The notes under the pieces were generated by a model. The model ran no database searches, was not told the DNA's origin, and was given only the letters and a program-made list of their open reading frames with translations. Shown in pieces: positions 22,225 to 29,919 of a DNA stretch of 64,000 nt. The position numbers and the translations under genes were made by a program. The DNA is taken from assembly GCF_900115565.1 (NCBI RefSeq), contig NZ_FOWW01000006.1, forward strand, positions 62,001 through 126,000. The letters run 5' to 3'. The stretch is from Amycolatopsis arida. Lineage in GTDB: Bacteria; Actinomycetota; Actinomycetes; Mycobacteriales; Pseudonocardiaceae. Numbering within the stretch: the stretch's first letter is position 1; every line of letters starts with the position of its first letter.

Positions 22225-23205
22225 TCAGGCGGCGGCGCCGCGCACGAGGTCGGCGGGGCGGGCACCGTCGAGCAGGGTCAGCAGCAGGCCGTGCGTGGTC
22301 GACCACGGGCAAATCGCGGCCGGCCCGGCGAACACGGTGAGCAGCGCCTCGGCGACCACCGCGCCGGCCAGCGCCTGGCGGGCCCGGCAGCGGGAGATTC
22401 CGGGCAGCTCGGCCCTGCGGGCGGCCGGCAGCCGGGCCAGCAGCGCCACCGCGGTGCGCAGGTCGGCCAGGTGCAGCTCGCGGGGCACGCCGGGCTCCTC
22501 CCGCTGCGGGCGGGCGCCGGCCAGCCGGGCGAGCTGCCGCAACACCTTCGACGAGCCCACCGTCCGGTACCCGGCGAAGTCGCGGAGGTCGGCCTCGCCC
22601 ACCTCTTCCCGTACCCGGTCGAGCGCGTACCGCCGCAGGGCCGCGATCCGCCGCTCCGACGGCCGATCGTCGTCGAGCCAGGCCCTGGTCATCTCCCTGG
22701 CGCCCAGTGGCAGTGACCGGGCGAACTCGGCCCGCTCCCCCGTGCCGGCGGCGAGCTCGACCGTGCCGCCGCCGATGTCGAGCACCAGCAACGGACCCGC
22801 CGCGGCGCCGTACCAGCGGCGGGCGGCCAGGTAGGACAGCTCGGCCTCCCTGGTGCCGCTGAGGAAGCACAGCTGCACACCAGTGGCCGCGCGCACGGTG
22901 GCGACGACCTCGGCGGCGTTGGTGGCGTCCCGGATCGACGAGGTCGCCAGCGGGAACATCGGGTCGACCCCGTGGGCACGGGCGATCCGGTCGGCGGCGC
23001 GGACGCCGGCCACCACGGCGGCGATGCCGTCGTCGCCGAGCCGTCCCGCCGCGTCGAGCGCCCGGTCGAGCCGGAGGCGCCTCTTGTGGGTGAGTGCGGG
23101 CTCCAGCGGTGACCCTCCGTGCGGGACGGCGACGAGCCGGGCACTGAACGCGCCGACGTCCAGGACCCCCACCATCGGTTCCCGCGTCACCTGCACCGAC
23201 CGCAC
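22225..23205 (-). CDS. Ppx/GppA phosphatase family protein
   Basis: A 326-residue protein of the exopolyphosphatase/guanosine pentaphosphatase family (ASKHA fold). GVLDVGAFSARLVAV near residue 13 is the first phosphate loop, where the usual Gly/Ser pattern is altered (DVGAFSARL instead of DxGSNS). FLSGTREAELSYLAA and LLVLDIGGGTVEL (about 145) follow. It hydrolyses polyphosphate or pppGpp in well-studied members. GTG at 23205 has GAGGAG only 1 base away, so GTG 23196 may be the true start. Actinomycetes usually carry two such proteins, one poorly active. Confidence 0.85.
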   Translation of the reverse strand: MRSVQVTREPMVGVLDVGAFSARLVAVPHGGSPLEPALTHKRRLRLDRALDAAGRLGDDGIAAVVAGVRAADRIARAHGVDPMFPLATSSIRDATNAAEVVATVRAATGVQLCFLSGTREAELSYLAARRWYGAAAGPLLVLDIGGGTVELAAGTGERAEFARSLPLGAREMTRAWLDDDRPSERRIAALRRYALDRVREEVGEADLRDFAGYRTVGSSKVLRQLARLAGARPQREEPGVPRELHLADLRTAVALLARLPAARRAELPGISRCRARQALAGAVVAEALLTVFAGPAAICPWSTTHGLLLTLLDGARPADLVRGAAA

Positions 23206-23605
23206 GCTCCTCGCACCTTTCGCACCGTTGTTCGCCGGATCCGGAAAGTTCCCCGTCGAAGCGATTCCAAACCGGGAACCGCGTCATTGTCCAGGACTGG
23301 CCCGCTTTCTTGGCGCGGTCCGAGCACCCAGGAGAACACCGCACCACCGGGTAACATTCCGATAACCCAAACGGGTGAACCTACCCAAGATAGCAGAACC
23401 CGTGGTAACGCTCGGTCCCCTCCTCGGCGATGACTGAGCAGAAGACTTGTCCGAATCGTCCGACAACGCCGTCGACGTCCCGAACGGTCAGCGGTCTCGT
23501 GGTGGGTCCGGTGGCGCGGAGCGCGTCGGTGCAGTGCTGGCTCGTCGAGGAGGGGCGCCTGATGGTCCGGTGGAGGCTGGTTCCGACGGTCGTCGGAGAC
23601 GCCAG

Positions 23606-24292
23606 GTGAGCGACCTGCCCGGCTACGGGCGGCGGGGTGACGCCGGACGGCTGGCGGCCGTGGCGGCCGCGGTCGTGGTCACCCTCGCGGCGGCGCTCAC
23701 CGGGGCCGGCCTGGTACTGGCCGACGCGCGTGGAGCCGGTGAACCGCACCGTGACGACGGTGCGGCCGGCCAGACCCTCTCCACGCAACGGACCGCCACC
23801 AGCGAGGTCGTCGCCACGGCGGTCGCGCTGCCCGCCTCGGCACCGGTCGCCCTGTCCATGCCCGTGCTCGACCTGCATGTCGACGGGTTGGTCGAGCTCA
23901 ACCGCACCCCCGCCGGCGCGATGGAGATCCCCGCCGCGCCGCGGGCGGTCGGGTGGTTCGTCGAGAGCGTCACGCCCGGCGAGCGCGGGGTGGCCGTGCT
24001 CGTGGGGCACATCGAGTTCGCGCACGAGCGCGGCGCGCTCCACGGGCTGGGCCGGATTCGGCCGGGTGACACCATCGCCGTCACCCGCGCCGACGGCACG
24101 ACGGCCGAGTTCACCGTGTATTTGGTGCGGCCGCGGACCGACGCCGCCGACTCCTCCGCCGGCCCGGCTATCGACGCCACGGTCGCCGCCCCCGAGCTGC
24201 GGCTGCTCACCGGCGGCGCCGTGTACGACACCACCCCGTCCGGCCAGCCCGACCTGGTGGTCTGCGCTCGGTTGACCGGCACCAGTGGCTGA
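23606..24292 (+). CDS. class F sortase-like protein without catalytic cysteine
   Basis: A 228-residue protein with one N-terminal transmembrane segment (residues 15-40, LAAVAAAVVVTLAAALTGAG) and a sortase barrel. PAAPRAVGWFVESVTPGERG and AVLVGHIEFAHERGALHGLG contain the conserved His, and VVCARL keeps the Arg position. The usual TCGG segment reads LLTGGAVYD, so the catalytic Cys is missing. Sortase transpeptidation is therefore not expected; a structural or ligand role, or decay, is possible. The GTG at 23606 has GGAGAC 7 bases upstream; an upstream frame to 23447 has lower third-position GC and looks non-coding. Confidence 0.78.
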   Translation: MSDLPGYGRRGDAGRLAAVAAAVVVTLAAALTGAGLVLADARGAGEPHRDDGAAGQTLSTQRTATSEVVATAVALPASAPVALSMPVLDLHVDGLVELNRTPAGAMEIPAAPRAVGWFVESVTPGERGVAVLVGHIEFAHERGALHGLGRIRPGDTIAVTRADGTTAEFTVYLVRPRTDAADSSAGPAIDATVAAPELRLLTGGAVYDTTPSGQPDLVVCARLTGTSG

Positions 24293-24315
24293 CCCGTTAC
24301 CCAGGCAGGAAACGG

Positions 24316-25533
24316 CTAGCCAGGCACGACGCCGTAGTGGGCGGCGAGGTCGGCGAACTCGGCGCCACGGCGTCGAGAAGCGTGCTCGACGAGACGCCGC
24401 ATGATTGATCGACCGAGCGGTTGGGTTCGCGACCAGTCCGGAGCACGGTGTTTGGCCTCGGCGAGAAGGCTGAGCACCCCGCGTTCCTGCCGTAGCTGTA
24501 ATGACGCTGCCGCGAGCCGTAGCCGATGGCCCGCCTCCCAGAATGCGGGAACGTCACCTCTCGGTGGTGGAAGAGACTTCGCGAGGTGGAGCGCCCGCCC
24601 TGGGTCACCGGCTCGAGCCAGGAACTCCACCCGTTGTATCGCGGCGACGCGAGGCCCGAAGATCGCATGTTCCCGGGCACTGTCTCCACGCACCCGGATG
24701 GCAGCCGATTGCGCCTCGGTCAACAGATCCTCGGCCCGCCCGAGTCGCCCAGCGGACAGCGCCGCCGTGGCCGCGTTGAACAACAGGTTCCCGAACACGC
24801 CGGTCCGGACCGCCGCACGGTCGAGCATCGCCGGCTGGATACGTTCAGCAGCCTCGGTGGCCATCCTCTCGGCCGCGTCGAACCTTTGTTGACGGACCAG
24901 CGTCCATGCCAGGAAACGCAAGGATATGGCCGACTCCACCTCGGGTGCATCCGTAAGTCGTGCCGCTTCGAGCGCCCGTTCGGCGGCGATCCAGGCAAGA
25001 TCGTCGAGTCCTATCCTTCCGGTCAGACCCGCGCCTAGTCGGTATACCGTCGACAACATCCGCTGCGCGGCGGCGCGCTGATCTCCCATGGAAGCATGGA
25101 CCAGACGCCGAGCGTCGACGACGAAGCTCGGCAAGCCGCACAGAAGCTCGGCGTGTCGACCGTCGACGTAAGCGTGCCAGGAGTCTCGGACAGCCGACGC
25201 GAGATGGGACAGGGTGATGACCTCGTACGGCTCCGCGAAGTCATCCAGACCCGGGATGTGCTCACCCCCGGTAAGTGCCTCCCGGAGGCCTGTCACGTTG
25301 TGTTCGTCCAGCGATTCCACCGGAGAGCGTCCGAAGAGGGCGTCAACCGTAACGCCCAGAGCGCTGGCAAGCCGGCGCAAGGTAGCTGGTCGGCAGGTGG
25401 TTCGGATTCCCTGCTCGATACGGGCAACCGTGTCCACACCCACGGATGCCGCCTCGGCGAGCTGCTCCTGCGACAGGTCTCGCGCTTTCCGGATGCGTGC
25501 GAGATTCTCCGAGATGTGGTTTCCAGCGGTCAC
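24316..25533 (-). CDS. XRE-family regulator with TPR-like domain
   Basis: A 405-residue cytosolic regulator. An XRE helix-turn-helix lies at residues 8-65 (NLARIRKARDLSQEQLAEAA and VDTVARIEQG). The remaining 330 residues are helical repeats of the tetratricopeptide type with RALEAARL, FDAAERMATEAAERI and AEDLLTEAQSAA. Such proteins often sense peptides or act inside actinomycete integrative elements. Codon use is visibly less GC-biased than in the core genes, suggesting later acquisition. A Nudix gene lies 35 bases beyond its 5' end on the same strand. Confidence 0.88.
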   Translation of the reverse strand: MTAGNHISENLARIRKARDLSQEQLAEAASVGVDTVARIEQGIRTTCRPATLRRLASALGVTVDALFGRSPVESLDEHNVTGLREALTGGEHIPGLDDFAEPYEVITLSHLASAVRDSWHAYVDGRHAELLCGLPSFVVDARRLVHASMGDQRAAAQRMLSTVYRLGAGLTGRIGLDDLAWIAAERALEAARLTDAPEVESAISLRFLAWTLVRQQRFDAAERMATEAAERIQPAMLDRAAVRTGVFGNLLFNAATAALSAGRLGRAEDLLTEAQSAAIRVRGDSAREHAIFGPRVAAIQRVEFLARAGDPGRALHLAKSLPPPRGDVPAFWEAGHRLRLAAASLQLRQERGVLSLLAEAKHRAPDWSRTQPLGRSIMRRLVEHASRRRGAEFADLAAHYGVVPG

Positions 25534-25568
25534 CGGCCCTCCCCGAGGGTTTACCCAGAGTGCTCAGC

Positions 25569-26057
25569 CTAACCCGCTACGCGTTTACCGTTCTCGCAGA
25601 GTGCCAGTTCCCCCGTTTCAGCCATCTCCAGGGCCACAGTGAGGCGAGTGGCAAGCGACGGCTTCACCTTCGTTGTGGCCTCCCTCAGGGCGAACAAGCC
25701 AACCGAGTTGATCTCCGGATCGGTGATGCTCAGGGCACTGACCCGGCGCTGGGTGATCGGTCCGCCGTCGAACACGAAGGCGAGCCCTTCCGGCATCCGG
25801 TCGTCCGCGGACAGGTAGTCGATCACCAGGAGGCGACCGAGCGGACACTCGATACCCAACTCCTCGCGCACCTCCCGTACCGCAGTTGCCCACGGCGCCT
25901 CGTTGGCGTCCACAGCACCACCGGGAATGTCCCAGTGCGGCTTGTACGACGGCTCGACCAGCAGCACCCGGCCATCCGAGTCCCGCAGCAGCACACCAGC
26001 CGACATCCGCTTCCGGTTGAGCGAGCGCACGTACTCGTCGAACGGGAGGAGATCCAC
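25569..26057 (-). CDS. Nudix hydrolase
   Basis: A 162-residue Nudix protein. The box GGAVDANEAPWATAVREVRE followed by ELGI (about residues 46-69) matches GX5EX7REUXEEXGU completely, so a nucleoside-diphosphate-linked substrate is hydrolysed with Mg2+. The N-terminus FDEYVRSLNRKRMSAGVLL and VEPSYKPHWDIPGG is of the type common in Streptomyces mobile elements; the pSAM2 immunity factor Pif is also a Nudix protein. It is adjacent to the XRE/TPR regulator on the same strand. ATG 26057 fits the family start. Confidence 0.9.
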   Translation of the reverse strand: MDLLPFDEYVRSLNRKRMSAGVLLRDSDGRVLLVEPSYKPHWDIPGGAVDANEAPWATAVREVREELGIECPLGRLLVIDYLSADDRMPEGLAFVFDGGPITQRRVSALSITDPEINSVGLFALREATTKVKPSLATRLTVALEMAETGELALCENGKRVAG

Positions 26058-26189
26058 ACACTGAGGCTACCGTCCGCCCTCCTTCTCACCGCTTCCCTGC
26101 CTCCCAGGCTTAGATCCGCGTATTCGAGACCCGGAAGGGCTGCTGCGAAGCCCTGTTCTCCGGGACCGGCGAGCCAGATTCTGTGGGCC

Positions 26190-26444
26190 ATGAGCTGGAT
26201 CGGTCGAAACGAGTTCGAGCTGCCTGATCACCGGGAGCGGTCGGTGGAGGTGGGTGACCGGGCGGTGCCGGCGCGGGTGGGGTACTACGCGTTCGGCGGG
26301 CGGCGGCACCTGGTGGTGTGGGCGCACCAGAACCGGGACGGGGCGGTGCTGCGCACCTGGTGCGGCATCGGGCACACCGCCTCGATCGACGACGCCCGCT
26401 CCGCCCGCCGCCCCTGCCCGGTGTGCGCCACGTGCCCGCGATGA
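26190..26444 (+). CDS. small cysteine-rich protein A
   Basis: An 84-residue protein, not recognised. Its second half, RRHLVVWAHQNRDGAVLRTW then CGIG and a C-terminal PCPVCATC, has cysteines spaced like a zinc ribbon (CG...CxxC). It is clearly related to the next gene: both share RH(L/V)(V/I)V, G(A)xL(R)T-xCG, DAR and a PxCxxC end. The ATG at 26190 is chosen from the start of the coding bias; its ribosome site is weak. Its stop overlaps the next ATG by 4 bases (ATGA). Confidence 0.62.
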   Translation: MSWIGRNEFELPDHRERSVEVGDRAVPARVGYYAFGGRRHLVVWAHQNRDGAVLRTWCGIGHTASIDDARSARRPCPVCATCPR

Positions 26445-26647
26445 ACCTCGAGCCACGATGGCGCATTGCCGCGCAGATGCGACACGTCATCGTGGAACGG
26501 CGAGGCGACGCGTTGCTCACCGGATGCGGCTGGCTGATCTGGCCCGGCACTCACGACGCGCGCATGCCCACCCCGCCGACCTGCATCACCTGCCACTACC
26601 TCTACACCGACGACGACACCGGCAACGCCCACCCCCGAAACCCGTGA
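26441..26647 (+). CDS. small cysteine-rich protein B
   Basis: A 68-residue protein, paralogue of the preceding one: MRHVIVERRGDALLTGCGW, then DARMPTPPTCITCHYLY. Three conserved cysteines plus a His would suit a single zinc site. It overlaps both neighbours by 4 bases (ATGA before, GTGA after), so the three genes are surely co-translated. No known domain assigned; function unknown. Confidence 0.65.
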   Translation: MNLEPRWRIAAQMRHVIVERRGDALLTGCGWLIWPGTHDARMPTPPTCITCHYLYTDDDTGNAHPRNP

Positions 26648-26985
26648 ACCCACCCCTGGACACGATGAAACCCGACCACCCCGACCCACCACCCGAGTGG
26701 CGCTACGCCGACCTGGCCGTCGCGCGAATCGGCCAGGCATTCGCGGACCTGCGCCGCGACCGGGGACAGGCCCAAGCCGCGGCGGCCAACGCCGCCGGAC
26801 TGCACCCCAGCCAGCTCAGCCGCTTCGAACTCGGCCACCGCGGCGCCACACTCACCCAGTTCACCCGACTGTGCGTCGTCCTCGACCTGCACCCCGCTCG
26901 GGTGCTCGCCCGCGCCCTGCCACCCCACTGGCCGCCGACGACCGCACCGACCTCGGCCACCCTGATCGACCCCCACGGGGTGTGA
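26644..26985 (+). CDS. XRE-family helix-turn-helix protein
   Basis: A 113-residue DNA-binding protein. Residues 22-85 form an XRE domain: RIGQAFADLRRDRGQAQAAA, then AGLHPSQLSRFELGHRGATL and VVLDLHPARVLARAL. It is the last gene of the three-gene operon with the two cysteine-rich mini-proteins and starts with GTG overlapping the previous stop. Probably regulates the operon or the neighbouring accessory genes. An internal ATG at 26665 is an alternative start. Confidence 0.78.
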   Translation: MNPPLDTMKPDHPDPPPEWRYADLAVARIGQAFADLRRDRGQAQAAAANAAGLHPSQLSRFELGHRGATLTQFTRLCVVLDLHPARVLARALPPHWPPTTAPTSATLIDPHGV

Positions 26986-27014
26986 GTCACCCCGGCATCC
27001 ACGTCCACTCAACC

Positions 27015-27209
27015 GCTCCTTGGTGACGAACTAGTACTGCACCCTGGGCCAGCGAAACACCCGCCGCGATGGCCACCGCGCGCATGCTCAACGCGGCGAT
27101 CCCGTGCTCGGCGACCACATCGACGTCGGCATCGAGCAGATAGGCGCCGCGCCTCCGGGATTCCGCTCCGGTCTTCCCCTTGCCGGCACTTGCCGTACAG
27201 ATGTTCCAT
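27015..27209 (-). pseudogene. TetR-family regulator remnant
   Basis: The minus strand from ATG 27209 reads MEHLYGKCRQGEDRSGIPEA, shifts frame at about 27155 into YLLDADVDVVAEHGIAALSM and RAVAIAAGVSLAQ (a TetR helix-turn-helix), then shifts again: VQY-stop-FVTKERL appears where the family has VQYYF.TKxxL. The Tyr codon TAC has become TAG. The ligand domain is absent. It is divergent from a broken SDR gene at 27261, with CGTACAG repeated twice (about 27194 and 27216) between them. Confidence 0.7.
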
Positions 27210-27260
27210 CACAGTCGTACAGGTTTCCCTGGGGTGGCATCCGGAGACCGAGGGAGAGGC

Positions 27261-28001
27261 ATGACCGTGGAGCGGCGGGCTCCGTCGGGAAGGCAGTGAG
27301 CCACGCGTTCGCCGATGCCGGGCCCGGCTCTTCCTCGCGGGCCGGACGAGCGACAGCCTGGCCACTCTGGCGGACGGCATCGACGCGATCGGACGGGTCA
27401 GCTGGAACCGCGTGGACGCGGCCGATCCGGACGCGGTCGCGCGGCACGTCGACGGGATCCACGCCATCGCCGGCCGGGTCGACATCGTGTTCAACGCCGT
27501 AACATAGGGGATGTGCAGGGCGAGTCGCTGGTGGACATGAGCTACCAGACGTTCGCCAGGGCGGTCGGGACGACGGTGGCGACACAGTACGCCGTCACCC
27601 AAGCCGCGGCTCGCCGTATGGCGGCCCAACAAAGCGGCGTGATCCTGACGGTGACCGGGCACGGTTCGCCGTACGCGGGCATGGGAACGACGACGGTCCA
27701 GTGGGGGCTGGTCGAGGCGATGCTGCGCCAGTGGGCCGTCGACCTGGGTCCGGCAGGGGTCCGCGTGTGCTGGCTCAGGACGGCCGGGTTCCGCGAGTCG
27801 ATCCTGGGTCACCGGGACTACGGGTCGAGCTGGTCCGGGGACGCCGCGGCGGAGGAGGTCCTCGCGACGGTCGAGGCAGACACGATGCTCGGCCGGGTGC
27901 CCTCGGTCGCGGAGGCGGGGCGTGCCGCTGTCTACCAGGCGACCGCTGACGGCCCGACGGCCGCGGCCGTGAACCTGACGGCTGGGTCGGTAGCCGACTG
28001 A
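27261..28001 (+). pseudogene. SDR family oxidoreductase, multiply frameshifted
   Basis: A short-chain dehydrogenase spread over three frames. GSVGKAVSHAFADAG (from 27278, frame 2) is the Rossmann motif; LFLAGRTSDSLATLADGIDA to VDIVFNAV (27328-27499, frame 1) follows; NIGDVQGESLVDMSYQTFAR to the stop at 28001 (frame 3) is the rest. The catalytic region itself is altered (GHGSPYAGMGTTTVQ in place of a clear YxxxK), which may be natural to this SDR branch. Frameshifts lie near 27275, 27325 and 27500. Its regulator is dead too. Confidence 0.78.
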
Positions 28002-28055
28002 CACGGTGCCGCCTCGAATGCCCGTTCCGCGGCGGCCCGAATCCTGTTCTCCCGG

Positions 28056-28200
28056 TCAGACCCGCACCCAGCCGCGCGGTTCAGCGGATGATGCGCGAGC
28101 CGCAGCCCGCTCCAGGACCTCGGGATCCGTGGTCAGCAGGAAGGTGTCGTCGGCCTGCTCTGCCGGGAGTTCGCCGGCCCAGTGCGCCCAGTAGTGTGAG
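28056..28200 (-). pseudogene. fragment of an accessory regulator-like gene
   Basis: The minus strand reads HYWAHWAGELPAEQADDTFL then LTTDPEVLERAAARASS and a stop at 28056, with good codon bias but no start. The stretch at about 28008-28075 also resembles, at DNA level, the GLTGRIGLDDLAWIAAERAL part of the XRE/TPR gene (near 24955-25040), so this may be what is left of a second such regulator or its partner. Confidence 0.35.
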
Positions 28201-28239
28201 AGTCGCTGTCATCGCGCGTTCGTCATAAGGGACGACACG

Positions 28240-29919
28240 TCAACCGCGCTGGCTGGCCACCCAGTCCCGCACCACGGTGTCCAGCACCGACAGCGGCAGG
28301 TTGCCGCCGCCCAGCACGACGTCGTGGAACCGGCGGATGTCGAACACCGGGCCGAGCTCGCGCTCCGCCATGCCGCGCAGCCGCTCGATCTCCAGCCGGC
28401 CGACCATATAGGACACCGCCTGCGCTGGCAGGCCGGCGTAGCGGTCGATCTCCGCCTCGATCTCCAGCGGCGGCATCGGCACGTTCTCCCGGAAGTACTC
28501 CACCGCCCGCTCCCGACTCCAGCCGAGGGCGTGCAGCCCGGTGTCCACCACCAACCGGGCGGCCCGCATCGAGTCCTGGGTGAGCATCCCGAGCCGGGCC
28601 ACGTCGTCGCTGTAGAGGCCCATCTCGTCGGCGAGCCGTTCCGAGTACAGCCCCCAGCCCTCGGTGTAGGCGTTGACGTCGGCGACCCGGCGCAGCAGCG
28701 GCAGCTCGGTCAGCCCGAGCGCGGTGGACAGCTGGAAGTGGTGCCCCGGCACCGCCTCGTGGAACGCGATCGCCTCGCTGGTGTGTCGGCTGCGCTCGGC
28801 GGCGCGGTGCGTGTTGGCGTAGTACCGGCCGGGCCGCGACCCGTCGAGCGCGGGCTCGACGTAGTAGGCGATCGTGCCGTCCTCGGCCTCGGACTCCGGC
28901 ACCGGCAGCACCGCGCAGCGCTGCGGCGGGATTCGACCGAACCACTTCGAGGCCACCGCTTCAGCCCTGGCGATGGCCGACCTGGCCGCGTCCAGCAGCT
29001 CGTCGGCGTCCCGCCAGCGCAGCGCCGGGTCCGTGCGCAGTCGGGTGAAGATCTCCCCGAGGTCGGTGCTGCCGAACACCCGCGAGCCGACCTCCCGGTA
29101 CTCCGCGGCCAGCTCCTCGACCAGCCGCAGGCCGATGTCGTGCAACTCCCGCGCGCCCCGGTCGGTGCTGGTGTGCACCCGCAGCAACGCCGCGTAGGCT
29201 TCCTCGCCGCCGGGCAGCCAGCACAGCCCCGGCCGGTCGGCGGGCAACGCCCTCGGCCGCAGCTCACCGGCGAGGAACTCGCGGTACCGGCGCACCGCCG
29301 GCCGCACCACGTCGGTGAGCAGCCGGTCACGCTCGGCGGCGAAGCCGGGAACGTCGACCTCGGCGGCGAGCCGCAACGGGTCCGCCGCGAGGTCGGCCAG
29401 GTAGCGGTCGGCCCACGCGATCCCGGCCTCCACCAGGAATCCCGGCGGCAGCAGGCCGTCCGCGGCGCCAACCCGCTGCCGCTCGATCGTGGTGTCCACA
29501 TAGGACCCAACTGCCGCCAGGCGGTTCAGGTAGCCTTCGGCCTTGGCCGTGTCGGTGAGCGAGATCATCGGCAGCACGGACACCAGGCGCTGCACGGGCG
29601 CGTCCAACGTGTCGCTCACCGCGATCTCCACGCCCCGGCTGTCGACGAGGTCGATGGCCACCCGCGCCTGCTGGATCACCACGTCCCGGGTGACCACGTC
29701 CCGCTCGGACAGCGTCTCGGCGTCCAGCGCCTCGGCCCGCGCGGCGAGGTCGGCGAAGGCGGCCCGGTTCCGCGCGGCGGTGGCGGCGGCGTGGTCGGGC
29801 AGCAGCCGGTCGTGCTCGCCCGGCACGCCGAGCAGGGACGGCCACAGCGGGTCCACCCGGAACAGCAGGTCCAGGCACTCGTCGGCCAACCGATCGGCCG
29901 TGCTCACCGTCTCGCTCAT
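28240..29919 (-). CDS. DUF885 family protein (metallopeptidase-like), copy 2
   Basis: A 559-residue DUF885 protein with a gluzincin-like fold. FHEAVPGHHFQLSTALG near residue 390 carries the zinc-binding HExxxGHH, and YTEGWGLYSERLADEMGLY near 425 supplies the third ligand (Glu). A conserved GRYYANTH and AVSYMVGRLEI follow. Members are thought to be peptidases, mostly uncharacterised. No signal peptide, so cytosolic. The ATG at 29919 has GAGGGGAA upstream and overlaps the stop of the paralogue before it by 4 bases. Confidence 0.88.
   Translation of the reverse strand: MSETVSTADRLADECLDLLFRVDPLWPSLLGVPGEHDRLLPDHAAATAARNRAAFADLAARAEALDAETLSERDVVTRDVVIQQARVAIDLVDSRGVEIAVSDTLDAPVQRLVSVLPMISLTDTAKAEGYLNRLAAVGSYVDTTIERQRVGAADGLLPPGFLVEAGIAWADRYLADLAADPLRLAAEVDVPGFAAERDRLLTDVVRPAVRRYREFLAGELRPRALPADRPGLCWLPGGEEAYAALLRVHTSTDRGARELHDIGLRLVEELAAEYREVGSRVFGSTDLGEIFTRLRTDPALRWRDADELLDAARSAIARAEAVASKWFGRIPPQRCAVLPVPESEAEDGTIAYYVEPALDGSRPGRYYANTHRAAERSRHTSEAIAFHEAVPGHHFQLSTALGLTELPLLRRVADVNAYTEGWGLYSERLADEMGLYSDDVARLGMLTQDSMRAARLVVDTGLHALGWSRERAVEYFRENVPMPPLEIEAEIDRYAGLPAQAVSYMVGRLEIERLRGMAERELGPVFDIRRFHDVVLGGGNLPLSVLDTVVRDWVASQRG

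Noticed and set aside
23447-23605. N-terminal extension of the sortase-like gene from a TTG
   Set aside because: Third-position GC falls to about two thirds, a poor start codon is used, and a better GTG with a ribosome site lies at 23606.
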